DNA of 64,000 nucleotides from an uncultured Bacteroidales bacterium (GTDB lineage: Bacteria > Bacteroidota > Bacteroidia > Bacteroidales > UBA932). The stretch spans positions 20,859-84,858 of the forward strand of contig CAMYYI010000005.1 in the NCBI GenBank assembly GCA_947303465.1. Direction: 5' to 3'. The position numbers and the translations under genes were made by a program. Below, piece by piece: positions 56,730-64,000 of this stretch; positions within the stretch are counted from its first letter, which is position 1, and the number at the start of each line of letters is the position of its first letter. Below the pieces are notes generated by a model. That model did not search any database. It was not told the DNA's origin and saw only the letters and a list, made by a program, of their open reading frames with translations.

Positions 56730-57611
56730 ATGGCATTCAGTTTCTTTCAGAAGATAGGCAGGGCCATTGCCGGGCGCTCCAGAGTTGACGACGACACGCT
56801 CGACGCCATTGAGGAGGCCCTGGTGGAATCCGACATGGGAGTGGATACTACCCTCAAGGTCATAAACAATCTTGAGGAGAGGGTGGACCGGGACAAGTAT
56901 ATGAGCCAGGAGGAGCTCCGAGGCATGCTGCGCGAGGAAATCTCCGCCCTCATACCGGATACTCCGGCCGGCCCCGAACTGAAAGGCCATCCCCACATTA
57001 TCCTGGTAGTCGGTGTGAACGGGGTGGGGAAGACCACCACTATCGGCAAGCTGGCTTACTATTGGAAGAATCAGGGCAAGAAGGTGCTCCTGGGTGCTGC
57101 CGACACCTTCCGCGCCGCCGCAGTGGACCAGTTGGACATCTGGGCCGAAAGGGCCGGGGTGGATATAGTGAAGCAGCAGATGGGGTCGGACCCCGCTGCC
57201 GTGGCATACGACACAGCGAAGGCAGCTGTGGCCAGGGATGCGGACGTGGTGCTTATAGATACCGCCGGTCGCCTGCACAACCGTACCGACCTCATGAACG
57301 AGCTGACCAAGATTCGCAACGCCGTGCGCAAGGTGGTGCCCGACGGGCCCCATGAGGTGCTGCTGGTGCTGGATGCCAGTACCGGCCAGAACGCCTTTGC
57401 GCAGGCCAAGGAGTTCGCCCGCGCCACCGACATCACCGGCCTGGTTGTCACAAAGCTGGACGGCACCGCAAAGGGTGGCGTAGTGGTTGGTGTAAGCGAC
57501 CAGTTCGGAATCCCCGTACGATTCATAGGAGTAGGGGAGCATATAGAAGACATTAAGCCGTTCGACAAGGAGAGCTTCGTCGCGGCACTTTTTAATCCAG
57601 AAGAGATATGA
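56730..57611 (+). CDS. ftsY: Signal recognition particle receptor FtsY
   Basis: SRP-family GTPase that docks ribosome-SRP complexes at the membrane. 293 residues: an N domain (about 1-85) without the long acidic A domain of E. coli FtsY, then the G domain. G1 GVNGVGKTTTIGKL (95-108), the insertion-box segment LGAADTFRAAAVDQLDIW, G3 LIDTAGRLHNR, G4 TKLDGTAKGG and the final GVGEHIEDIKPF are visible. The stop overlaps the pheT start by 4 bp (ATGA). Confidence 0.95.
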   Translation: MAFSFFQKIGRAIAGRSRVDDDTLDAIEEALVESDMGVDTTLKVINNLEERVDRDKYMSQEELRGMLREEISALIPDTPAGPELKGHPHIILVVGVNGVGKTTTIGKLAYYWKNQGKKVLLGAADTFRAAAVDQLDIWAERAGVDIVKQQMGSDPAAVAYDTAKAAVARDADVVLIDTAGRLHNRTDLMNELTKIRNAVRKVVPDGPHEVLLVLDASTGQNAFAQAKEFARATDITGLVVTKLDGTAKGGVVVGVSDQFGIPVRFIGVGEHIEDIKPFDKESFVAALFNPEEI

Positions 57612-60118
57612 AACTCAGTTACAGTTGGTTAAAGGACTATTTGAAGTGTGAGCTCACCCCCGCTCAGGTGGCGGAGGCCATGACATCCATAGGCATTGAG
57701 GTGGACGGAGTGGAGGAGAGCGAAGAGATACCCGGCGGTCTGGCGGGTGTAGTGGTGGCGGAGGTGCTTACCTGCGAGCCGCATCCGGATAGCGACCACC
57801 TGCACGTTACTACCGTCAACACCGGCTCCGGCGAGCCTGTAACCGTTGTCTGTGGCGCCCCCAACGTGGCGGCCGGACAGAAGGTCCTGCTGGCACAGAT
57901 CGGTACCGTGCTGCCCGGCGACTTCAAGATCAAGAAGTCCAAGATCCGCGGGGTGGAGTCCTTCGGCATGATATGCGCCGAGGACGAGCTGGGTATAGGC
58001 ACCAGCCACGAGGGCATCATGGTGCTGCCCTCGGATGCAGTTCCCGGCACGCCCGCCAAGGAATTCCTGCACCTCAAGACCGAGGCTGTAATCGAATATG
58101 AAATAACCGCCAACCGTGTGGATGCGGCCTCCCACTGGGGAGTGGCCCGCGACCTTTATGCCTGGTGTGTGGTGAATGGTGTAAAAGCTGAACTTCTCGC
58201 CCCGGCAGCGGCGAAGCGAGACGGGGAGACGCCGTCCGGCGTTGCTCAGCCGCAGCGAAGCGAGGATTGGACGCAGCCGGATGGCGCTCCCCGCGAGCGA
58301 AGTGCTGCCATCCCCGTCGAGGTGCTCGATCCCGCAGGCGCACCGCGCTACTGCGGCATCACCATACGCGGCCTCAAGGTCGGCCCGTCGCCCGAATGGC
58401 TCCAGAAACGCCTTCTCAGCATTGGCAGCCACCCCATCAACAACATCGTAGATATCAGCAACTTCATACTCTTCGAGCTGGGGCAGCCCCTCCATACCTT
58501 CGACGCCGACAAGATCCGCGGCGGCAAGGTTATCGTGCGGCGTGCTGCCGAGGGTGAGCCCATCAAGACCCTGGACGGGGTGGAGCGCAAGCTGCATGCA
58601 TCCGACATGGTAATAGCAGACACCGTCGGCCCCATGTGCATAGCGGGCGTCTTCGGCGGCGACGACAGCGGCGTAACGGAGGCTACCGTAAACGTGTTCG
58701 TGGAGAGTGCGTACTTCGATCCCGCCTCCGTGCGCAAGACTTCAAAAAGCCAGGGGCTTCAGACTGACGCATCCTTCCGCTTCGAGCGCGGTGCGGATCC
58801 TGTCATTCAGCCCGCTGCCTTGAGGCGTGCCGTGCAGCTCATACTCGAGTGTGCAGGAGGAACCGTCTGCGGCGATGCCCTCGACATCTGCCCCAAGGCT
58901 CCCGAGCGCAAGCGTATCGAGCTGAATTATAATCGCATACGTGGTTTCGTAGGCAAAGATATCAGCAATTCCGAAATGGAGACCATCCTGGACGCCCTGG
59001 GCTATGGCTTCGAAAGCCGCAGCGCAGACGGCGCCACCGTGCTCGCACCATCCTACATGGTTGACGTGTACCGCGAGTGCGACGTGGTAGAGGAGATACT
59101 CCGGATTTACGGTTACAACAACGTGGACCTTCCGTCCAGGATGAAGATGTCCGTGGCCCCAACCCCGGACCCGGATCCGGAAGCGCTCCGCAACCATATA
59201 TCCAACTTCCTGGCCGCCAACGGTTTCACGGAGATAATGAACAACTCCCTCACCAAGAAGGACTACTACACTCAGCTGAAGACCTTCCCGGCGGAGGCAT
59301 GCGTTGAGATAGTCAATCCGCTCAGCCAGGACCTGAATGTGATGCGCCAGAGCCTGCTGCCGGGTGCCCTGGAGGTGGTGGCATACAACTTCAACCGTCA
59401 GGCCGGTTCGCTAAAGATGTTCGAATACGGCAATGTGTACCGCAAGCTCGACGGACGTGACGCCACCAAACTGGAAGCTTACGAGGAGCACAGCTGCTTC
59501 TGCCTTACCGTGGCCGGTGTGCCGGAGAAGTCCTGGAAGTCGGCTCCTGCAAAAAGCGACTACTTCCAGCTCAAGGGCTACGTGGAACTGTTGCTCAGGC
59601 GTTATGGCGCCGACCTTTACCAGATGTGGGCAGAGCCGGCTCCGGACGACATCTTCTCGGACGGAGTGTGCTACAAGGTGCCCGGTAAGGGGAATGTACT
59701 TGTAAACATGGGTGTTGTAAATCCCGTTCTCTGCCGCCGCTTCGGCATTAAGCAGCAGGTGGTGGCAGCGGAGATCGTATGGCCCGCCCTGCTCGAGCTC
59801 ATATCCCGTAATAAGGTGGCATTTAAAGAATTGCCAAAGTTCCCCGAGGTCCGTCGCGACCTTGCCCTGCTGCTGGATGAGAGCGTCAGCTATGCCGACC
59901 TCCGCGCCGCCGCGTTCAAGCAGGCGAAGAAACTGCTGCGCCAGGTGGGCCTGTTCGACGTGTATCGCGGAGACAAGATTCCCGCCGGCAAGAAGCAGTA
60001 CGCCCTGAGCTTCGTCATACGCGACGAGGAGAAGACCCTCACCGACCAGGATACCGAGCGCCTGATGGACAGGCTGCTGCAGATGTTCAAGAACGACTTT
60101 GGCGCGGAACTGAGATAA
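57608..60118 (+). CDS. pheT: Phenylalanine--tRNA ligase beta subunit with in-frame insertion
   Basis: Beta chain of the heterotetrameric synthetase. The N-terminal tRNA-binding OB domain is at about 40-150 (VVVAEVLTCEPHPDSDHLHV). The B3/B4 editing domain is near 205-390 (GSHPINNIVDISNFILFELG, LHTFDADKIRGGKVIVRR). The B5 domain and catalytic-like core follow, with the FDX-ACB anticodon domain at about 745-836. 836 residues, slightly longer than usual. The excess is near residues 200-235 (AAAKRDGETPSGVAQPQRSE onward), just before IPVEVLDPAGAPRYCGI, and is encoded by a palindromic element. The pheS gene is not nearby. The stop overlaps the next start by 1 bp. Confidence 0.95.
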   Translation: MKLSYSWLKDYLKCELTPAQVAEAMTSIGIEVDGVEESEEIPGGLAGVVVAEVLTCEPHPDSDHLHVTTVNTGSGEPVTVVCGAPNVAAGQKVLLAQIGTVLPGDFKIKKSKIRGVESFGMICAEDELGIGTSHEGIMVLPSDAVPGTPAKEFLHLKTEAVIEYEITANRVDAASHWGVARDLYAWCVVNGVKAELLAPAAAKRDGETPSGVAQPQRSEDWTQPDGAPRERSAAIPVEVLDPAGAPRYCGITIRGLKVGPSPEWLQKRLLSIGSHPINNIVDISNFILFELGQPLHTFDADKIRGGKVIVRRAAEGEPIKTLDGVERKLHASDMVIADTVGPMCIAGVFGGDDSGVTEATVNVFVESAYFDPASVRKTSKSQGLQTDASFRFERGADPVIQPAALRRAVQLILECAGGTVCGDALDICPKAPERKRIELNYNRIRGFVGKDISNSEMETILDALGYGFESRSADGATVLAPSYMVDVYRECDVVEEILRIYGYNNVDLPSRMKMSVAPTPDPDPEALRNHISNFLAANGFTEIMNNSLTKKDYYTQLKTFPAEACVEIVNPLSQDLNVMRQSLLPGALEVVAYNFNRQAGSLKMFEYGNVYRKLDGRDATKLEAYEEHSCFCLTVAGVPEKSWKSAPAKSDYFQLKGYVELLLRRYGADLYQMWAEPAPDDIFSDGVCYKVPGKGNVLVNMGVVNPVLCRRFGIKQQVVAAEIVWPALLELISRNKVAFKELPKFPEVRRDLALLLDESVSYADLRAAAFKQAKKLLRQVGLFDVYRGDKIPAGKKQYALSFVIRDEEKTLTDQDTERLMDRLLQMFKNDFGAELR
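58222..58293. repeat. Palindromic insertion element in pheT
   Basis: Arms CGGGGAGACGCCGTCCGGCG (58222-58241) and GCCGGATGGCGCTCCCCG (58276-58293) are inverted copies with few differences. They enclose CAGCCGCAGCGAAGCGAGG. The flanks repeat the theme (GCGGCGAAGCGAGA before, GCGAGCGAAG after). In frame and stop-free; no clear match to the EamA/uvrA core, so it may be another family. Confidence 0.7.
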
Positions 60119-60717
60119 TGCGCTGTGCAAGAAACATACTTCCGGCGCTCCTGCTGGTCTGCCTGCTGGCTTCTTGCAGCGGGCGGCCGCGCATCATTCC
60201 CCGGAGTGTGTTGACGGACATCTATGCAGAAATGTTTCTGGCGGACCAATGGCTCTCCGACCATTCGTCCGAACGCAACCGCGTAGATACGATGCTGTTC
60301 TACGATCCCATCCTGCAGCGCTACGGCTATTCTTTTGAGGATTACGACGCCTCGGTAAAGCATTATCTCAAGGATCCGGAGAAGTTCTCCAGGATTTTCA
60401 GGGATGCGGCCAACAAGCTTAAAGACGGAAGGGATGCATACAGGCGCAGGAATGAGCGCCTGGAGAGCATACGGGACTTCAATGCAGCCATAAAAGGCTA
60501 TACTCCGAAAGACTTCGACAAGGATACGTTCCTGTGGCGGAGCGTGTTCAAGGATTCATTGCAACTCGATTCTTTGCTCCGGGATTCCCTGAGGCTGGAT
60601 TCCCTGAGGCTGGACTCGCTCCGGCTGGATTCGCTGGTGCGTGACTCCCTTCGCAGGGACTCTTTGATGCGCAAGAAGTCGCTGCGACGGAAAGCCCGGA
60701 TTATGATAGAGGAATAA
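60118..60717 (+). CDS. DUF4296 lipoprotein with LDSLR-type repeat tail
   Basis: 199 residues. Lipoprotein signal MRCARNILPALLLVCLLASC. The DUF4296 region is at about 25-110 (IIPRSVLTDIYAEMFLADQW, FYDPILQRYGYSFEDYDASV). The C-terminal third carries tandem five-residue units (LDSLL, RDSLR, LDSLR, LDSLR, LDSLV, RDSLR, RDSLM) encoded by repeated 15-bp blocks, ending in a basic stretch. The tail is probably a charged amphipathic helix or coiled coil. Function of the family is unknown; lipoproteins of this type are common in Bacteroidota. The start overlaps pheT by 1 bp. Confidence 0.82.
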   Translation: MRCARNILPALLLVCLLASCSGRPRIIPRSVLTDIYAEMFLADQWLSDHSSERNRVDTMLFYDPILQRYGYSFEDYDASVKHYLKDPEKFSRIFRDAANKLKDGRDAYRRRNERLESIRDFNAAIKGYTPKDFDKDTFLWRSVFKDSLQLDSLLRDSLRLDSLRLDSLRLDSLVRDSLRRDSLMRKKSLRRKARIMIEE

Positions 60718-60735
60718 CCATTTAATTATAGTAAC

Positions 60736-61626
60736 ATGAAGTATTTAGAGAAATACGGGTACTTTCCCGACGCGGCCAGAATCGACGCCGACCTCAAGTC
60801 GATAGTTTCCCGCATAGCCGAAAACTCCACCCCGGAGGCTCTCAAGCTCTGCTTCTCAATCATGGATCTTACGACCCTTTCTCCCTCGGACACAGTCGAG
60901 TCAGTCAGTAAGCTGGTAGAGAAGGTCAACAAACTTCCGGAAATGTTCCCCGACTATCCCGCACCCGCTTCTATCTGTGTATATCCCAACTTCGGACCTA
61001 CAGTAAGGAGCCTCAAGAAGAATCCCGACGTGCATGTTACCAATGTGGCAAGTTGCTTCCCGTCCGCCCAGAGTTTCCTGGAGGTCAAGGTCCGCGAGTG
61101 TGAACTGGCGGTGCTGAACGGCGCCGATGAGATTGACATCGTGCTGGCTCTCAACGCTTTCCTTGCCGGAGACGAAGACCGCGCTTTCGAGGAGATTGCG
61201 GAGATGAAGAAGGCTATCGACAAGGCTGCCGCCTCCGTCGGGCGCGAGGTTGTGCTTAAGGTGATCCTTGAGACCGGTATCCTGGCGTCTCCGGAGAAGA
61301 TTGCAGAGGCTTCGCTGCTCGCTATGGAAGCAGGAGCAGATTTTATCAAGACTTCTACCGGCAAGGTGGAGGTGAACGCCACTCCCACGGCGGCTTATGT
61401 AATGTGCGAGGCCATACTCCGCTTCTATGAAGTTACGGGCAGGCGCGTGGGCTTCAAGGCTGCCGGTGGCATATCCAATGCCCAGGATGCCATTTACTAC
61501 TATAGTATAGTGGCCAAGCTGCTGGGCCCGGAATGGCTCAATCCGAATTACTTCCGCTTCGGTGTCAGCCGCCTCGGAAACAACCTTGTGAGCGCAATCG
61601 AGGGCAAAGAGATCAAATACTTCTAA
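60736..61626 (+). CDS. deoC: Deoxyribose-phosphate aldolase
   Basis: Splits 2-deoxyribose 5-phosphate into acetaldehyde and glyceraldehyde 3-phosphate in deoxynucleoside catabolism. Class-I aldolase TIM barrel. MDLTTLSPSDTVESV, ICVYPNFGP, NGADEIDIVLALNAFLAGD, VVLKVILETGIL and the Schiff-base lysine region GADFIKTSTGKVEVNATP are present. 296 residues, the longer form with an N-terminal helical extension. Own leader after an 18-bp gap; a terminator follows. Confidence 0.95.
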   Translation: MKYLEKYGYFPDAARIDADLKSIVSRIAENSTPEALKLCFSIMDLTTLSPSDTVESVSKLVEKVNKLPEMFPDYPAPASICVYPNFGPTVRSLKKNPDVHVTNVASCFPSAQSFLEVKVRECELAVLNGADEIDIVLALNAFLAGDEDRAFEEIAEMKKAIDKAAASVGREVVLKVILETGILASPEKIAEASLLAMEAGADFIKTSTGKVEVNATPTAAYVMCEAILRFYEVTGRRVGFKAAGGISNAQDAIYYYSIVAKLLGPEWLNPNYFRFGVSRLGNNLVSAIEGKEIKYF

Positions 61627-61661
61627 AAAAGGAGCCCCTTTTTTGAAGAAATGGTTTTTGG

Positions 61662-61695
61662 AACCGGCCTCCTGGATACGCAGGAGGCCGGTTTT
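61662..61695 (+). terminator. Terminator after deoC
   Basis: Perfect 13-bp stem AACCGGCCTCCTG / CAGGAGGCCGGTT with a 6-nt loop, followed by TT. Stem is strong; the T run is short. A small palindrome AAAAAAGG/CCTTTTTT precedes it at 61625-61643. Confidence 0.8.
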
Positions 61696-61768
61696 GCAAA
61701 TAAGCGTTGCTTTATGAAAAAAAACCGATAATAAGTTCCATCTTTGCATCAGACCAAAACTATGAATT

Positions 61769-63367
61769 ATGAAAAACTTTACAATTGCTGCGCTTGCAGC
61801 CGCAGTGGCACTGACCGCTTGCTCGGATAACGGAATGCTGTTATGGCCAGACCGTCCCGGCAATGAAGAAGCTTCCCCTTTGTCTCACGACATGATAGTC
61901 CTGGGAGAACAGCTTCCCGACCCCTATTCCGTAGTAAACATGACCAAGGCCTTCGACGCCGTCTATCCTGCTGCGGCTGGGCGCAGTCCAATCCAGACAA
62001 CGGATTTCTACGTACGTTTCCTTCCCAAAGACGATGCTCAGATGCAGCTGCTCACAGACCTGGGCCTGCAGCTGATAGACCACCCCCTGGACTACCGCAT
62101 CGTCAGGGACGGGGACTGGTATCACGACCCTTCGGTCCCGGAAGATACCTTCACATGGCAGTACGCCGTCGTGCCGGTAGATTTCGAATTTCCCCTTGGC
62201 GTCCGGTTCGAGCGCCTGGAAGACTGCTACCTGTCCGAGCACGATCCGGCTACGAAAGGAGACGGTATAGACTGGGCGGAAGTGGAACGGGAGGCGTTCC
62301 GGCTTACCGGAAACGGGAACCTGCTTTCGCAAGGCACGAGAGCGGAAGACGGTCCGTTCTATCCGGAGGGGACCATCACAATCATGGACCCGGACCATTC
62401 GCCCGATCCCGTCGGGGTGAAGGGAGTGCGCATCTGCTGCAATTCCTTCGTCAAGATAGCAACTGCTTATACCGATGAGAACGGGCACTACAAGATGAAC
62501 CGCAGTTACTCGTCCGACCTGCGTTATCGCCTGATGTTCAAGAATATGAAGGGCTTCTCGCAGGGCATCAACAACATTCTTCTGGCGGCTTCCGTATCTG
62601 CCCTGGGCACTTTCCCGGCTACCGGATGCAGCATGACCGTAAACGACGGTTCCGACTACAGCCAGTTTACCCGTTGCGTGGTTAACAATGCCGGTTACGA
62701 TTACTACAAGGCCTGCGAGAACTCCGGTGGCGCCCTTCCCCCGCCTCCCAAGGACCTGCGTATATGGTCTCTGCCGCTGCTGTCCGGCAGCTTCAATACC
62801 ATGATGCATCACGGAGTACTGCTGGAAACTTTCGAGCCGCTGAATGCGGTGTTGGGGGAGCTGACGGTGGTGGCGAGACTGGCTCAGCCGGACGCTTACC
62901 TTGGACTTGAAGGCTGCAGCACTTATAACGAGGCCTACGTGCGTGCCATGCTGGTATTCGCCCAGGCGGGGCATTATTCCAGGGTGGGGAAGAACTGGTG
63001 GCACGAGTATATACTCAGTTCCGTTGGCTCGGCGGCGTTTGAATCTCTCGCGCAGATGCTGAACGGGGTTGCGGAAGGGCTCAATGCAGGAGCGCATGCG
63101 GAAGTGGTGAATACCTGGTCCAACTACTGCAGGACCGTATTGTACCGCCGGAATTATCCGGATTCCCAGGAAGTGTTCGAGAGCGGAAAGACGGGTGGCA
63201 CCCAGATCCTGCTGTACCTTGACGAGCGCGGACTGGGCCTGGAGACGCTCGCGCAGCTGTTGAGCTCCGACCTTACCGATATGGATATACTGAAGCAGAA
63301 GCTGCTCAGTTTCTTTCCCAAATACAAGACTACAATAATGGAAGCATTTGCAAGATATGAAATATAA
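61769..63367 (+). CDS. Unrecognised surface lipoprotein with a carboxypeptidase-regulatory-like domain
   Basis: 532 residues. Lipoprotein signal MKNFTIAALAAAVALTAC. I do not recognise the family. Residues 40-180 contain IQTTDFYVRFLPKDDAQMQL and a YHDPSVPEDTFTWQYAVVPV stretch. Residues about 205-270 read like a CarboxypepD_reg/CNA-B beta-sandwich (VKGVRICCNSFVKIATAYTD-ENGHYKM). The C-terminal 200 residues are mostly helical (NEAYVRAMLVFAQAGHYSRV, LETLAQLLSSDLTDMDILKQ). No enzyme motif is visible. It is preceded by a weak promoter-like CATCTTTG at 61739-61746 and overlaps the DUF3575-like gene by 11 bp, which suggests an operon of two envelope proteins. Confidence 0.75.
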   Translation: MKNFTIAALAAAVALTACSDNGMLLWPDRPGNEEASPLSHDMIVLGEQLPDPYSVVNMTKAFDAVYPAAAGRSPIQTTDFYVRFLPKDDAQMQLLTDLGLQLIDHPLDYRIVRDGDWYHDPSVPEDTFTWQYAVVPVDFEFPLGVRFERLEDCYLSEHDPATKGDGIDWAEVEREAFRLTGNGNLLSQGTRAEDGPFYPEGTITIMDPDHSPDPVGVKGVRICCNSFVKIATAYTDENGHYKMNRSYSSDLRYRLMFKNMKGFSQGINNILLAASVSALGTFPATGCSMTVNDGSDYSQFTRCVVNNAGYDYYKACENSGGALPPPPKDLRIWSLPLLSGSFNTMMHHGVLLETFEPLNAVLGELTVVARLAQPDAYLGLEGCSTYNEAYVRAMLVFAQAGHYSRVGKNWWHEYILSSVGSAAFESLAQMLNGVAEGLNAGAHAEVVNTWSNYCRTVLYRRNYPDSQEVFESGKTGGTQILLYLDERGLGLETLAQLLSSDLTDMDILKQKLLSFFPKYKTTIMEAFARYEI

Positions 63368-63920
63368 AACTATTAAGAAATTATTGCCGGTTGCCGCAGG
63401 ACTGCTGCTTTGGTGTACAGTATCGGCACAGAACTATTCAGTTGCAACCAATGTGCTGGACTATGTGAATTTGGGGACGTTGAATCTGGAAGCGTCCTGC
63501 GGCCTTGGCCGGCAATGGAGCGTTTCGGCAGGAGTTAAATACAATCCTTTCACTTTCGGTGAAGGGACGGGGGTGTTTACAGACCGTCAGCGCAGTATAG
63601 ATGCCGGGGCCCGCTTCTGGCCCTGGCACATATACTCCGGCTGGTGGATGTCCGGAAAGCTTAAGTGGCAGGAATACAACAAGGGAGGCCTGGTCTCAGC
63701 GGAAACCCTGGAGGGAGACCGCTTCGGAGGCGCCTTTGCAGCCGGCTACTCGTTTATGCTGAACACGCACCTGAACCTTGATATCGGACTTGGGCTGTGG
63801 AGCGGTTACGACAAGTATACTGCCTACGAGTGCTTAAAATGCGGGAGAGTGATAGGGGCTGGAGAAAAATTTTTTGTGCTTCCAAATGATATTCTTCTGA
63901 CAATATCATACATTTTCTGA
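63357..63920 (+). CDS. DUF3575-like outer-membrane beta-barrel protein
   Basis: 187 residues. Signal peptide ends at TVSAQ (about 25). YSVATNVLDYVNLGTLNLEA, then LGRQWSVSAGVKYNPFTF, and a run of alternating strands to the C-terminal LLTISYIF fit the DUF3575 type of small eight-strand barrels in Bacteroidota. ATG 63357 (MKYKTIKKLLPVAAG) is chosen; an in-frame TTG at 63348 would only add three residues. Translationally coupled to the preceding lipoprotein. Function unknown. Confidence 0.8.
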   Translation: MKYKTIKKLLPVAAGLLLWCTVSAQNYSVATNVLDYVNLGTLNLEASCGLGRQWSVSAGVKYNPFTFGEGTGVFTDRQRSIDAGARFWPWHIYSGWWMSGKLKWQEYNKGGLVSAETLEGDRFGGAFAAGYSFMLNTHLNLDIGLGLWSGYDKYTAYECLKCGRVIGAGEKFFVLPNDILLTISYIF

Positions 63921-63928
63921 AAAAGTTG

Positions 63929-63936
63929 TATATTTG
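63929..63936 (+). promoter_or_regulatory. -7 box of the tRNA-Leu promoter
   Basis: TATATTTG 14 bp before the first base of the tRNA. It follows the DUF3575-like stop by 8 bp. Confidence 0.55.
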
Positions 63937-63950
63937 CAGTCCAAACCGAA

Positions 63951-64000
63951 GCGCGGGTGGCGAAATGGTAGACGCGCTAGTTTCAGGAGCTAGTGGGGTA
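63951..64000 (+). tRNA. tRNA-Leu (CAG), 5' part, cut by window end
   Basis: GCGCGGG acceptor strand, TG, D arm GCGAAATGGTAGACGC, then anticodon stem-loop CTAGT-TTCAGGA-GCTAG with anticodon CAG. The start of a variable region follows, consistent with the long-arm leucine class. The 3' half lies outside the window. Confidence 0.9.

Noticed and set aside
56340..57542. Long open frame on the minus strand (about 400 codons) through the 52-bp repeats and antisense to ftsY
   Set aside because: It runs through the terminator and tandem repeat, has no family features, and the opposite strand holds a certain ftsY.

Overview
The window comes from a Bacteroidota chromosome, most likely a GC-rich gut-type Bacteroidales. 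The evidence is a SusC/SusD pair, promoters of the Bacteroidota type (TAnnTTTG, sometimes with TTG/TTTG 19-21 bp upstream), lineage-typical small families (DUF4295 after rpmG, DUF4296, DUF4199, DUF3575), the LL-diaminopimelate aminotransferase route to lysine/peptidoglycan, and an alpha-2-macroglobulin/PBP1C pair. The genus cannot be read from the sequence.

Layout. 1-11474 (+): 3' end of RNase R, a secreted M28 peptidase with an extra C-terminal domain, dapL, pyrG, dapF, a polyprenyl synthase, rsgA, an XTP/dITP pyrophosphatase, an S41 protease and a U32 protein, mostly with overlapping stops and starts. 11471-13134: a guanine-deaminase-like gene and a REP-associated (RAYT-like) transposase between its own 28-bp palindromes. 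13135-22264: divergent pbpC / alpha-2-macroglobulin lipoprotein, an EamA transporter and an SGNH esterase lipoprotein. 22331-29055: uvrA, recO, a short uridine-kinase-like protein, an MBL hydrolase and two tandem deoxynucleoside kinases. 29060-34097: acyl-CoA ligase, MFS sugar transporter, ROK sugar kinase and FKBP lipoprotein, closed by a strong terminator. 34116-46995: a giant FN3/GLUG-type surface lipoprotein divergent from a SusC-SusD-phosphoesterase operon. 46996-51462 (-): DUF4199, glycosyltransferase, rpiB, truB, a YD-like lipoprotein and a degenerate GDPD-like lipoprotein. 51518-56330 (+): thrS, infC, rpmI, rplT, lepB, rpmB, rpmG, DUF4295. 56331-64000: a repeat-rich gap, ftsY, pheT, a DUF4296 lipoprotein, deoC, an unknown lipoprotein, a DUF3575 barrel and the first 50 bases of a tRNA-Leu.

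Two things stand out. First, short structured GC-rich elements sit in frame inside otherwise conserved genes (dapF, the U32 gene, pbpC, the EamA gene, uvrA, pheT) and at the truB/rpiB junction. Three of them (pbpC, EamA, uvrA) share a core and are bracketed by inverted repeats whose sequence differs at each site. Second, the SusC protein carries a charged linker and an OmpA-type peptidoglycan-binding domain at its C-terminus, which would tether a TonB-dependent transporter to the cell wall. Its operon holds a calcineurin-type phosphoesterase and no recognisable glycoside hydrolase.

Several promoters lie only 4-8 nt before the start codon (pbpC, uvrA, DUF4199, ftsY), which suggests leaderless or nearly leaderless mRNAs. 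All function calls rest on reading motifs and remembered family features; no database search was run.
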